From Mesostigma viride (lineage: Eukaryota > Streptophyta > Mesostigmatophyceae > Mesostigmatales > Mesostigmataceae): 64,000 nt of DNA. Below are positions 52,630 through 63,058 of this stretch, one piece after another. The position numbers and the translations under genes were made by a program. Position 1 is the stretch's first letter. The number at the start of each line of letters is the position of its first letter. The DNA lies in NCBI GenBank assembly GCA_009746045.1, contig RPFO01001016.1:1-64000 (forward strand), in the 5' to 3' direction. Under the pieces are notes generated by a model. That model searched no databases. It saw nothing but the letters and a program-made list of their open reading frames with translations, and was not told the origin of the DNA.

Positions 52630-53357
52630 TCATCGCTTGCCAGGTCGATGTGAAGGAATGTTGTCCCAGCTGGCGCCTTCCTTCAGGAGAGTAACATGTT
52701 CGCTGGCGAACTTCAGGGGGAAACGAAACCTTCTCTCGCTCTCATCACTCCGACCGAGTTCGTACCCTTCATCAAACCATCTGATCACCACCTTCTCCTT
52801 CTCGCGGCCCAGGAGGGTGCCAAAGAGCAGAAAATCTTCCTTTTTGGGGTACTTGTGCTGCCAGTTTAGCCACATGTCCTCTACCCATTTCGAAGTCCAA
52901 CCTCCGCGACCCAGTTTCGCGCCATCCATAAAGCGCATCCGGACGTCTGGCTCAACGTCCCTGATTGGGTCGACCGCTGTGCAAACCGCCCCCTTTTCCG
53001 CAACTCGCAGCCCCCCACCATCTCTGCCCTGACCACCACCCTTCTGCGGCTGTGAAGGTTCGTCGGCACCCTCCGTCTCCTGCCCCGCCCCTCGCCTGCC
53101 CCCTCCCCGACGTTTTGCCTTCTGCCCCTGCGCAGCCGCCGCCTCTGCCATCAACTCTTCGTACGTTTTTTCTGGCTGACCGCACGGTAAGGGTGGTGCG
53201 TGGGGTGCGTTGGGTGGGAGGGAGGCCCCTCCCGCCCCCGGTTGTGCAACTGGTGCGCCGACCGCGGCCTGGCCAACAACACGGCCGGCCTCTCCGGACA
53301 CAGTCCCAAACGCGGATCCACGGGGAAACCGAACTGGAGTTTCTTCTTCGCCTTTCC
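52630..53357 (-). CDS. Unknown multi-exon gene: last exon
   Basis: Acceptor TTACGTGCAG; phase matches the previous donor. It encodes KGEEETPVRFPRGSAFGTVS, a Pro/Ala-rich part, KTYEELMAEAAAAQGQKAKR, and a conserved-looking end (GWTSKWVEDMWLNWQHKYPK, KEKVVIRWFDEGYELGR). Stop at 52630. Confidence 0.75.
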
Positions 53358-56300
53358 CTGCACGTAAGCACATGCCAATTAACATGAATACGGAAGGGTC
53401 GTGTGAGAAATCAATGAAGCCATGGACTGATGCAAAAAAACTTATGTAGAAATATATTAAGGTACTTATTAAACTCGTTTATTGAAAATGAAATTTACCG
53501 GCCGAATGTACCGTTGGAGCGTGGAAGGGCATCCTTGTTCGATCGAAGATATCCGTCAATGCGGTCAACGGTGCGTTCGATGTCCCTGGCGGCGCCTCAA
53601 CATCGACCACCTCAGTCGGGCGCATCAATCCGGCAAACGCCGGCCCTCCATCTGAGACTGTCGGCGGACCCTCCACGTTACGAGCCTCAAATACCCTCTT
53701 CTGCAGTGGGGTGCTCGCAACAAAATCCGTGTCAGCCGACGGGACCGGATCGTCATCCTCATTCAGCAGTATCGTGTCCGGGCATTGCTCCATCCCCGTC
53801 GGGCGGGGGGGCAAAGTCATCACAACCGTCCTTCCTGACGACGGTACGGGATCGTCATCCATACCCAAAGAAACCGAGGCGAGGGCGGGGGTCCCCTCAA
53901 CCGGGGGTCCCCATGAATCCTGACGAGGCCTCATTCCCATCTGTCGGACACGACCGCCTCCCGTAAATCGGGAACGCCCGCCGGCGCTACCAGTAACAGG
54001 CCGCGAGCCTGCTTCCTGCTGGCGATCCCCATCCACATCACAGATACGCCCGCCGGCGTTACCAGTAACAGGCTGCGAGCCTCCTTCCTGCTGGCGATCC
54101 CCCTCATCACAGATACGCCCGCCGGCGTTTCCAGTAACAGGCCGCGAGCCTCCTTCCTGCTGGCGATCCCCCTCCTCATCACAGATACGCCCGCCGGCGT
54201 TTCCAGTAACAGGCCGCGAGCCTCCTTCCTGCTGGCGATCCCCCTCCTCATCACAGATACGCCCGCCGGCGTTTCCAACGACAGGCCTCGAGTCTCCTTC
54301 ACCAGCACGCTGGCGCTTACCTCCCCCCTTTTGTCTTCATCCCCCCCCATTGTCTCCTCCCGCGAGCCTCCAGCATCCCGACTGCGCTTTTTCCCTCCCC
54401 TTCCATCTCCTCCCCCGTCCCTCTCCTCCTGGCCATCCCCTTTCTCCTCCTCGCCATCCCCTTTCTCCCCCTCCGCCTCGTCCCCCTCCTCCCCGGGCGG
54501 GTGCCCATCAGCATATCCTCCTCCTCGTCCTCCTCGTCCTCCTCGTCCTCCTCGTCCTCCTCGTCCTCCTCGTCCTCCTCATCCTCCTCCTTCTCATCCT
54601 CATCCTCATCCACCTCCCCCACTTCCTCCTCCCCCTCTTCCCCCTTCTCCGAATCATCACCCTCATCAGACGAAGATCGTCGTCGTCGGCAAAGTAGGCG
54701 AGGTCTGTCCACCCAGTTTTACGAAGCCGATATTTGATAAGGCGGACCAGGCGCTTCCACCGGCGGATATGGGCGGTCTCCCCGAACACCAGCAGAACTC
54801 TGCAGGGTCCCCTAAAAAGGGCGTTGGTCATGTTGTCAACCACATCCCACACGACCGGGCTGAAATGCGAGGAGGGTTTGGGCATGTGGCTGTCCTCCGG
54901 AATGCAGTCTGGGTCCCACTTGCGCAGGTTCCTCCACTTCTCGTTCCTGTCAGCTGCCAGGTCCAGCAGAGCAAACGCACGGTCCTTCAGCGACCGAGGA
55001 ATTTTGTCAGACCCCGTGTACAACTCGTCCACCACCTTCGTCACCACCAGATCCTTTCTTTTTTCGTCTTCCTTCCATATCATTGTCCTGTATGCGATCC
55101 ATTCGGATCCCATCCTCACCCCCTTCCAATCGCTGTAGCCTTCCAACCTGTCCCGCCACCCCTTCTTGGCCTTGGTAGTCCCCTCCTCCGCCGCCTCCTC
55201 GACCTCCTTCTCGACCTCCGCCGCCGCCTCCTTTGGCACACCCAGCAGATGTTTGGTCTTCACCCCCAAATCGTCATACAAATGACGGGGGTGGGAAGCG
55301 AGCAGCCCTCTCGGGAACTTCCAGTCCTTCTGGTCGACCACTTTCCTTTTAGCCGGCGGAAGGTCCCTCAGCGTGAGAATGATCGCCCTCGTGGCCGTGA
55401 CGACCACCCGCCAAAAGTCTCTGGTCAGGCGGCAGTCGGCGATGAACTTGTCGAGGTCCGTGGCGAAGGTGCCCTTCAGCTTCACGCCAAACACGTGCTC
55501 CCTCACCAATACGGGGTTGAAGGTCCCGTCTAGTTGTTTGCAAGCGGCCATCAGGGGGGGTTCTCCAGGAACTTGATGTGGGCGAATTGCACGGCCGCCT
55601 CTTTCAAATTCTTGGCGACTTCCATTATTTTTATCAGGTTGCTGGGAGGGGCCTCACAGGACATGATCGGCGCTTGGATCAGGCTGTCGAAGTACTGGAA
55701 ACTCGCAAGTTCCCGATGCGCGGTGAAAATGGACAGTTCGTGCGCCTTGTCTTTAGGGCGCGCGTCAAGGAAGTCTTGCCGAGCCGCGATATCCTGTGCG
55801 ATCGCCGGCTTGCCGTCGACAACGGGCTTCAAAGGGTCCTCACACCAGAACAGCCAGCGCTGCATGAAGTTCTTCTGGTCCGGCCCCCACTTGTCGGTCT
55901 CTTCAGCCCCCCTGCCTTGTCGCCGGCGCCGTCCCCTTCGGCCTTGGCTTGCTCTCCTTTCTGCCAAAAGGGCTTCACAATCGCCCAGATCTTGCCGTAC
56001 AGAGGAGTTGGGAGAGACACGCCCTTCCCTCTCTTGACGGGTCCATATGCCTGGTAGGCCCGGTGCACATCCCCCAGCGCTGAGCCCCACGTTGCCTTGG
56101 CTTGGGCTGTGTCCTCCGCGTTCATGGCGTTCCCGAGCTGCCTGACAATGCCGATCATCTCGCCGACTCGTTCGGAAACCTGCATCGCCGTATGGCAAAA
56201 ACGCGCAGAGACACATCGACAGTCCTCCCAAATAAGCACAACTCAACTGAGAACAATAAAGCGACTCACAGAAACGCCGGCGGTCGCATCTTGACCAAAA

Positions 56301-59300
56301 TATGGTGGAACATGAAAACCCCTTATAGAAACGCCGGCGGTCGCATCTTGACCGAACTAATGGCATACTGAAATTAACACAAGAAAACCACTTATAGAAA
56401 CGCCGGCGGTCGCAACCTGGCTTACCTTCTGTTCACGGATCTGCCACCAGGTCGGCAGGATGGTCTCACCCTTGAGCATCTGCACGTCCACCCCCCCGAA
56501 ATTCGTCCAATCAGTTGCCCACTCCTCCAGCTTCGCCGCGGCCACGGTCTTCGTGACCTCCTGCTCCTTCCCTCCCCGCGCAACGACCCTGAGCTTTTCC
56601 GCCTTCATGAAACCATTCAGCATTGCCTTGTACCACACAGATCTTTGGTCCACGGTCATATTTGGGGTGACCAGTTCGAATTTCACCGATTTGATGAGTG
56701 TGGTAAAGTGGTTCCCGTCCAGCACGAGAAAGCCGCAAATGGCTGGCGGCAACGGTGGCTTTCTCTCGAGTGGAGCCATCTCCCAGGCGGACTTGCACAA
56801 ACTGTCCAAAAGCGCGGCCTTTCTCACGTCCACGGGCTTAAGATCGTCCAGAATATCGGCCGGTCCTGTCAGAACCGCGGTGGAAGCAGCTTCGGCCATC
56901 TCCTTGGCCGAGCTCGTTCGCAGGTAGATATCAATCTCTTTGTCAGTCATTGCGCGAGCGTAGCCAGCCTTCATTGTCCGTGCCCCCCCCATCTCCCCGA
57001 AGAGTTGCGCGAGCTGACGCTGGGTACCTTCCTTTTTCGTCCATTCATGAAAACTGTTGGGGCACCGGTCAGCCAAAAACTGGAACGAGTACCGCCACAC
57101 AGGAATCACCAGCTTGTCGTGGCCGTAGTCGGACTCCGAGTTTGCAAAAATGGTGGCGTTCTGCTCGGCTCTAGACAGATGCAAGTCTCGTGCGAGGAGC
57201 TTCTGAGGCCCAACGAACAGGTTCCTTGTCCACACCCGATTTCGATGCACCAAGGCCTTGGACATGTCATCGAGGTCCCGAGGCTGAACGGCAAGCTGCT
57301 TCCGCAACCGTTTGCCCTTCGCGATCTCATCGTTCACATCCAGGATGTCATCATCATCCTGCGACACCGGGGACTTCTCCCATTTCTCAAGCAGAGACAC
57401 GGGAGCATCCGCAACCTCCACCTCCTTTCCTTTCCCCTTTCCCTTCAGCGCCTTCCCCTTGTGGGTCGCAAGTGCTTCGGAGAGTCCCTTCTGGAATTCG
57501 TCGACGGCAGCAGTCCACGTACTCGCTACTTCCACATCCGAGCTGCGCGCGTGCTGGTCGAGGCTGATTGAGTACAGGATGGCCGCGTGGGTCGCCCTCT
57601 CGGCCTGCACGTACTGCAGTGATGCGAAACAATCAGGAAAGCATAACCAAAAGGAAAAAGTAAATGTCACACTTGAGAAACGCCGGCCGTCGCAACCTAC
57701 ATGAAACCTGAACCTCAACATCAAAGCCCCCCTCACAACAGAGGTACACTTGGCTCATTTCCCTCAACCGTGATGCGAAAAAATCAGGAAAACATAGTCA
57801 AAAGGAAGTGTCACACTTAAGAAACGCCGGCCGTCGCAACCTACATGAAACCTGGATCTCAAGAAGCCCCCTCACAACAGAGGTACACTTACCTCATTCC
57901 CCTTAACAATGATAGGAAAAAATCAGGAAAGCATAACCAAAAGGAATAAAGTAAATGTCACACTTGAGAAACGCCGGCCGTCGCAACCTACATGAAACGT
58001 GGACCTCAAGAACAAAGACCCCCTCACAACAGAGGTAGACTTACCTCATTCCCCTCAACCGCTGCTGCTTCAGCCGCTTTCTTCGACCCCTTCGCGGTCT
58101 TCGGAGACTTGTCCCGGCGGGCATCGTGTTCCTTCAACATCTTGATCAGAGTCTTGGCGTCCGCCATCGTCACCGTCAACAGTTTACACTTCCTCTCCTT
58201 CGCTTTGCCCTCGAACAGGTTCTCCTGCATCCACTTTATCAAGGCCTTGGCGCTCGGGATCTCCTCAGGCTGTGTGGCGCCATCGGGCGCGCACGCATTC
58301 TTCACGATCAACTCAGCGACTTGATGGAGAGTCATCATCTGGTTCCGTACCTCAGGTGGGGCTGTTTCCGTTCTCACCTCGGCCACAACCCGCTTTGCCA
58401 ACGTCCTCAGTTTATAAGCATCCGCTTGCTCCTTAAAGCGTGTCATTTTCGCAGTATCGCCGTCGCTTCCACCCACGCCCTCTGACACAGGCTCACCGAC
58501 AGCGATAGCCCCCTCTCCCTGGAGATTTGCCCCACCCTGACGACCGGCTTCCTGCAAGAACATTATCAACGGAAGATCAAATAATGTAAGAAAAGTGTAA
58601 AGAAACGCCGGCCGTCGTAACTCTGTCCATTGAGGACGAACCTAAACTTTCGATTACTAAGTCAACGGTAACTTACCCTTCCCCCCTCTGCAGTGGAACC
58701 ACCGTAAGATCCACTTCCCCTCCTCTCACCGCCCTCCTGCTGCTCGAACGGACTTCCCTGTAAAAATAGCAAACGCGATTGTCCATTCACAAGAAAAAAA
58801 TTACTACAAAAATAAACAAGGATATACGCACGCAAACCATTTCATTACAAGTAAACTGCGGAGAGGAATCTGACGCACTCATGTACCTGGGTGCTTCCCG
58901 CCATTGAGCGGGCTTCTCTTGCACCCACATCCTCTTGCCGGCCCTGCGAACATTTCAACGGAAAGTAAAAATCCGCTTAGTTGTCGGAAATGACATGTCT
59001 GGCGAATATTGCAAAAAAATGCGTATTGTATTTCACGACATCAATTAAATGGGCAGAGACTTACGAAGATCGGCCCGCCACCTTCCAAATTGCCCGCGTC
59101 ATTCGAAAACATCGAGGTCTTCCCCTCCATCGACCCCCTTCCCCCTTCCCCTTGGCCGCGGCGGGGGCATATCGCCCGTCGCGACCGGCTTGGAAGTCGC
59201 GGGGGGATCCCTTGCGGTTGAGGGCACTGCGGCCGACTCGTGCACACTCTCCCCCCTCTTTTGGGCTACTGCGGCAGGCGCGGCATGGGAGGGCGCGGCG

Positions 59301-60694
59301 GCTAGTGTCTCTGGCGCATTCTGAGCCAACCGACGCAACCTTAGCTCCTGCTGGAGCAGGGTTTCGAAACGAGGCATGAATGTGCGCTTGGAGGTATAAG
59401 GCACCTTGGCGACTTCAGGTTTGTCATTAAGGATGTCTTGGTACAGCGCGAATTGCTGTTCACGAGTGCCATTCGCGAGTCGCTCAAACCGCTCAATCTG
59501 AATCCGCTTAACCGGATCGTCCACCATCTCAAGACCACCGTGGTACTCATCCTTCCCAGTGACCGCGGCAAAGCTGACACCAGATTCCACCATTGGGGGC
59601 GGCGTCCCTCCCTTGCACGCTTGTGAGGAGGCTGTTGTGAGGAGGCGCCTTGGGCCTGAACTGCTTGCCCTTCAGACGCTTCCCCCCTAGGGGGAGAGTC
59701 GCCGACCACCTGCGATGTAGGGCCGCCCTTTTCCATCTGCAACAACAAAACACAAAAATTGGAAAAATCATACGAGTCAGCAGGAAGATGCGCCCCACGT
59801 CGCAACTCAATACAAAGAATGCATCATTATGTCAAGGTACAAACAACGTTATAATTCAGAAAGAACAGAGATTCATAACAAGAGAACGACGCACTAAAAG
59901 ATGCGACCGCCGTCGCAACTTTCGTCAATTCACTCACTATACAAACAACTCTATGTCCCTCATAAAGAATCATTTGGCAAGGAAATGCAAAAAATTTCGG
60001 TTACCAACTCCGTCGACCGATCGGTGGTTCGCGAATGGGAAATCGCTGCTGATTTTCGGTCGGGCCCTTCATGGTATTTTCGAAATCTCGAGGCAAGGTT
60101 GCGCGGAAGAGGGCCCTCCTTAATCATGCGTGCGATCGGACTGGCCATGGAAAGGGATACCTGGTTCCTGGACTGCCTTGCAAGGTCAACCATCTTGAAA
60201 CTTCCCCTAAGAAGGAAATCAGACGTCAGACGGTTGAATATGCGTACGTCAAGATTTGACCAACCCATCATCCATTCAACCACCTTCTCCGCGGCATCAT
60301 GGAAGACCTGGCTCTCATCCGCCATTCCTCCAGACCCAAACAAACAATCGGCCGTGTTGTCGTCGTGCCTCCTAAGGCGAATGTTCACGTCCTCTTTGTC
60401 ATCATCCATTTCCGACAGCCGAATTACAGCCCTTTTGGCTCCGTCCACTCCATCCTCAAGAAGGACGTCCATCTGCGCCCCTCCCACACAATTGTTGTCA
60501 ACGTATTGTTGCAGATGACGGGAAATCATGTCCTTTCCGAAAGCTACGATGTGTTCCCCACACAGACCCATGTCGGTAATTGACAGCTTTTTACATTTCC
60601 TATCCCGGCACTTCTTTTCGGGATCCTTCTCAAAAATCCGGAAAACAGCGTCCTGATATGGACGTCCCCTTATGTCGACCGTCAGACTGGACAT
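52630..60694 (-). CDS. Multi-exon gene of unknown function, eight supported exons
   Basis: Exons on the minus strand: 60694-60005, 59736-59065, 58943-58887, 58757-58677, 58551-58045, 57613-56426, 56179-53499 and 53357-52630, ending at a stop in HRPGKR. All junctions are GT-AG, and wherever the frame is readable the phases agree: 0 at all but the last junction, where G|GG joins HSAG to KGEEETPV. A CAG just before the first ATG suggests at least one further 5' exon. The product, about 2000 residues, has a Cys/His cluster (KKCRDRKCKKLS...LCGEH) and long hydrophilic, coiled and acidic stretches. I recognise no family. Apparent frameshifts in exons 2 and 7 mostly coincide with G/C runs. It could be a lineage-specific host gene or part of a large transposon. 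Confidence 0.72.
53499..56179 (-). CDS. Unknown multi-exon gene: long seventh exon, several frame changes
   Basis: Acceptor GGCGATGCAG, donor G|GTAAAT. Readable blocks in order: VSERVGEMIGIVRQLGNAMN...KPFWQKGEQAKAEGDG; after a C6 run at 55907-55912, DKWGPDQKNFMQRWLFWCED...FAHIKFLENPP; after a 7-G run at 55554-55560, MAACKQLDGTFNPVLVREHV...KTGWTDLAYFADDDD; near 54690 an acidic run; near 54500 HPPGEEGDEAEGEKGDGEEE; after a C6 run at 54323-54328, 24-residue repeats (GDRQQEGGSRPVTGNAGGR) and DDDPVPS-containing sequence to HSAG. Net length is off by one base from the expected phase. Confidence 0.65.
53979..54273 (-). repeat. 72/69-bp coding tandem repeat
   Basis: CGCCGGCG(T/C)T recurs at 53979, 54051, 54120, 54192 and 54264: periods 72, 69, 72 and 72 bp, all multiples of three. 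In the host frame it encodes GDRQQEGGSRPVTGNAGGRI with CDEE. Two frames are open across it. Confidence 0.9.
54500..54615 (-). repeat. GAG/GAC repeat encoding an acidic run
   Basis: (TCCTCG)n on the plus strand gives DEEDEED-type acid residues in one minus frame and Arg/Thr in another. It marks one of the frame changes in the seventh exon. Confidence 0.85.
56260..56420 (+). repeat. Intron repeat with GAAACGCCGGCGGTCGCA core, three copies
   Basis: Cores start at 56271, 56328 and 56397. The last copy abuts the 5' splice site of the sixth exon (GTAAGCCAGGTTGCGACC on the minus strand). Confidence 0.9.
56426..57613 (-). CDS. Unknown multi-exon gene: sixth exon
   Basis: Acceptor CACTGCAG, donor AAG|GTAAGC; 396 codons with no shift, phase 0. 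It begins YVQAERATHAAILYSISLDQ and carries KGKALKGKGKGK, an acidic SQDDDDILDVNDE, and a well-structured-looking region from KLVIPVWRYSFQFLADRCPN to LPTWWQIREQK. This is the cleanest exon of the gene and the best query for a search. Confidence 0.78.
57640..58045 (+). repeat. Intron tandem repeat of ~145 bp that carries a 5' splice site
   Basis: Three units with cores GAAACGCCGGCCGTCGCAAC at 57677, 57821 and 57968 (144 and 147 bp apart). Each unit also holds a version of the fifth exon's end plus donor. The true donor is at 58039-58044; an intact copy of GAG|GTAAGT is at 57887-57892; a third copy near 57750 has lost its GT. Confidence 0.88.
58045..58551 (-). CDS. Unknown multi-exon gene: fifth exon
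   Basis: Acceptor GTTCTTGCAG, donor GAG|GTAAGT; 169 codons, phase 0. It begins EAGRQGGANLQGEGAIAVGE, has a helical middle (MTLHQVAELIVKNACAPD) and a Lys-rich end (KSPKTAKGSKKAAEAAAV). Confidence 0.75.
58677..58757 (-). CDS. Unknown multi-exon gene: 81-bp microexon
   Basis: Between TTTTTACAG and GTAAGT; 27 codons, phase 0, beginning GSPFEQQEGGERRGSGSYGG. Like the 57-bp exon it is symmetric, so either can be skipped without changing frame. Confidence 0.6.
58887..58943 (-). CDS. Unknown multi-exon gene: 57-bp microexon
   Basis: GRQEDVGAREARSMAGSTQ, between TTCGCAG and GTACAT; 19 codons, phase 0. Confidence 0.6.
59065..59736 (-). CDS. Unknown multi-exon gene: second exon
   Basis: Acceptor TTGTTGCAG, donor GTAAGT. 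Starts MEKGGPTSQVVGDSPPRGEA, moves frame at a C5 run (59595-59599) to MVESGVSFAAVTGKDEYHGG...KRTFMPRFETLLQQELRLRR, and returns to the first frame near 59130-59150 as KTSMFSNDAGNLEGGGPIF. Total length 672 bp is a multiple of three, so the two shifts cancel. Confidence 0.65.
60005..60694 (-). CDS. Unknown multi-exon gene: first supported exon
   Basis: 690 bp, 230 codons, phase 0 both ends (acceptor TTTCGCAG before ATG, donor GTAACC). It begins MSSLTVDIRGRPYQDAVFRI and holds C-x4-C-x10-C-x2-H (CRDRKCKKLSITDMGLCGEH), probably a metal site. It ends SRTTDRSTEL. Confidence 0.72.
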
Positions 60695-60808
60695 CTGCGA
60701 AACCAGAACATACCGGCCGCGAGTAGTTTATATTATTAAAAAAAACTGGCATTTATTAAGTCATTTCATCTATTTATGCGAGCTAAAATTTGAAGAAAAT
60801 GCAACAAA

Positions 60809-60972
60809 GAAACGCCCTGGGGCGCAACTTCCTCAACAACCACTTTCTACGTACAAACGAATGGCAATCACATCGACTACGATTGTCACTACATACGAAT
60901 GTCCAGACAATATAATGTGTATGTAGAGGGGGGGCATTCAACACCAGAGAAACGCCGGCGGGCGCAACTCAT
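60809..60972 (+). repeat. Further copies of the GCCGGC intron motif
   Basis: GAAACGCCCTGGGGCGCAAC at 60809 (diverged) and GAAACGCCGGCGGGCGCAAC at 60949. Others lie at 58602 and, weaker, at 59772 and 59898. Confidence 0.8.
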
Positions 60973-60973
60973 A

Positions 60974-61290
60974 TCAATATAGACTGTCCCGCGACTCGTT
61001 CCACTCTCTGCAGGTTTTGCAACAACCGATCGAGCGAACTCTCGGAACCTCTTTCGCCGCCATTTCATCGACACGAGCGAACATCTCTTCTTTGGCGGCC
61101 ACCAACTTTGCCTCCTTGTTGCCGGTGTCAGGATAGATTTCGGACCTCCTAGTCTTCATCGGGGCCACTCTCTCCAAATACTCTGCACACAGAGAATCCT
61201 GCTCCTCCTCCACAATCCCTAAGCTCGTCTGGATTTGTACTAGAACACGCAATTTGTAGTTCATTTTGAAAAGTTGTATTTTATTGAATT
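60974..61290 (-). CDS. Possible upstream exon or small gene, unassigned
   Basis: Open frame with YKLRVLVQIQTSLGIVEEEQ, EYLERVAPMKTRRSEIY, AKLVAAKEEMFARVDEM and CCKTCREWNESRDSLY before a stop. An acceptor-like TGTTCTAG lies at 61240. It reads like a helical protein segment and could be the 5' part of the minus-strand gene, but I see no good donor, so the link is unproven. Confidence 0.4.
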
Positions 61291-61338
61291 TAAAGTTTCC
61301 ACTTAAGTCTCTGAGGAAGGGGAAGTTCATAGGACCCG

Positions 61339-61530
61339 TGACACCGTGACATCGTGACACCGTGACACCGTGACACCTCAAAATGCATATAAACACACAT
61401 CTTTGCAGGTATGCAGTGATTATTAATGGGGATGATGTATTCAATGGGTCATTGCAAGTTTTACCTATGCTTCTGACACCGTGACACGTGACACCGTGAC
61501 ACCGTGACACCGTGACACCGTGACACCGCA
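61339..61530 (+). repeat. GTGACACC octamer clusters
   Basis: Two clusters (61339-61379 and 61476-61528) of tandem GTGACACC. Further clusters occur at 62418-62430, 62505-62520 and 62623-62640. The Arg-Cys-His-Gly-Val-Thr ORF on the minus strand is an artefact. Confidence 0.9.
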
Positions 61531-61809
61531 AATACCACGTATACACCTTCATAATAATCCTAGTAGAGACATTCATTTCTCCATACATCTCGGTCATCTC
61601 ACCATATATCGTCTCATGTTGATGTATTCTTGTTGTGCGTGTAGGTACCTTGCCGGGTCATGACAAGTTCAGCCATTCCTCGTTTATGCGGTCCAACGTC
61701 GCTTCAATAGGGCATGTGATTAATATCTGGTAACAACTTATATATGTTGGCACGCCATGCGTCCAGGAATAGCTGTCTCACTTAATATGCATGCAAGCAA
61801 CCATCAAAA

Positions 61810-62130
61810 TCACTTTGTCATGAAATCACTTGCCGGGATTTCAGTTTCTCGCTGGCCGGCCTGAAAAAGCTGGTTCTTTATAAACTCTTTCCGATCCGCA
61901 GGCTTCTTAGACCACATGTCGGTCCTCATCGTCCTGAGCTCCTCGAAATGCACGCTTCTCAAACAATGGCGGCCACAACCACAGTCCCAGTCCCTGCAAA
62001 GTGCCGCAGCCAAGGACGAATCCTGGGTGCATTTCGCCAACACGGCGGCTGCAGATAACCGGACCCCGCGCCTCGCCATCATATTGAACACGACGACGCC
62101 CAGGAGTAATAGCAAGAAGAACATTCCCAA
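61810..62130 (-). CDS. Short ORF with Cys-rich motif, family uncertain
   Basis: 106 codons. A hydrophobic start (MFFLLLLLGVVVFNMM) is followed by CRDWDCGCGRHCLRSVHFEE and LRTMRTDMWSKKPADRKEFI. The C-x4-C-x-C-x3-C spacing followed by a helix with R...W...R..F resembles N-terminal Cys modules seen in front of some DDE transposases, though I cannot confirm this. A second frame is open as well. It may be an exon of the minus-strand gene or a transposon remnant. Confidence 0.4.
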   Translation of the reverse strand: MGMFFLLLLLGVVVFNMMARRGVRLSAAAVLAKCTQDSSLAAALCRDWDCGCGRHCLRSVHFEELRTMRTDMWSKKPADRKEFIKNQLFQAGQRETEIPASDFMTK

Positions 62131-62428
62131 AACCTGCCAACCCAGCGCCCCCGCACTGGCTCCATGAAAACGCCGGGTCTCGCCATGGCTATGTCAACTG
62201 GGCAATGTTGCAAACATCATTTGTCCCCCCCCCCTCCCATCTATTTCTACGTTGGCAGATGGCAAACGTAGATCCCCACGCCATGTGTGGGGGGAATAAA
62301 ACATGGCAGACCGGGATGTCACGCCAGCCCGGTCTGCCCGAGTTGTTTAGCCCATGTTACCTCATTTGGCAGCGATCACCATCGCTGCTGCTCTCGTGAA
62401 TTCGGGGTGAAAGCGCACGGTGTCACGG

Positions 62429-62712
62429 TGTCTCAACATGTTTGTAGTTGGTTTGTAGTTGGTGTCTCGGTGTCTCAGAAACTCGTGGTCCGCATTGAGT
62501 GGGTGTCACGGTGTCACGACATCTGATTGGCCCGGTTCAGATTCGTTTTTTTTTAAATTTTTTTTTAATTCGTTTTTTTTTTTTTTTTATTTGGGGCGAA
62601 TCTGAACCGGGCCAATCAGATGTCGTGACACCGTGACACCCACCAATGCGGACCACGAGTTTCTGAGACACCGAGACACCAACTACAAACCAACTACAAA
62701 CATGTTGAGACA
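62429..62712. mobile_element. 284-bp inverted repeat (fold-back element)
   Basis: Arms 62429-62545 and 62597-62712 are inverse complements with about one gap. The outer ends read TGTCTCAACATG and CATGTTGAGACA, and the 51-bp loop is T-rich. It contains GTGTCACGG/CCGTGACAC units related to the clusters at 61.3-61.5 kb. Confidence 0.88.
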
Positions 62713-63058
62713 TGGGTGTCACAACCGATGTCACAAGGTGTGCAGCAGGGTATTTCCTTTCAATCCCGAGGAATTTCAACCATTCATCGGCCATTCTGGT
62801 CAGGATAGCTAAGAATGGCTAGCGAATAAAAAGGCAGTATCGAGGCTGGAAATTTTAGTGTATGCTCCTAGGGTCATATATTACTTGCCGTTATTTTTTT
62901 TCGCCACAAATTCTGCGGAGTCCTTCCATTTTGGCGTCATTCACAGGTGGGTGCTGTTTTGTCGCCGATTTTCTCTCGACCCACCTACCTGCAGCAAAAA
63001 ATTTTCCCAGATGAAAGTCGCCCTAACATCTGGTTTTTGACACTAACCGACGCATTTT

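Noticed and set aside
54331-55533. 400-codon plus-strand ORF with Pro/Arg repeats
   Set aside because: It is antisense to the acidic and repeat-coding part of the minus-strand gene, which has the supported splice sites.
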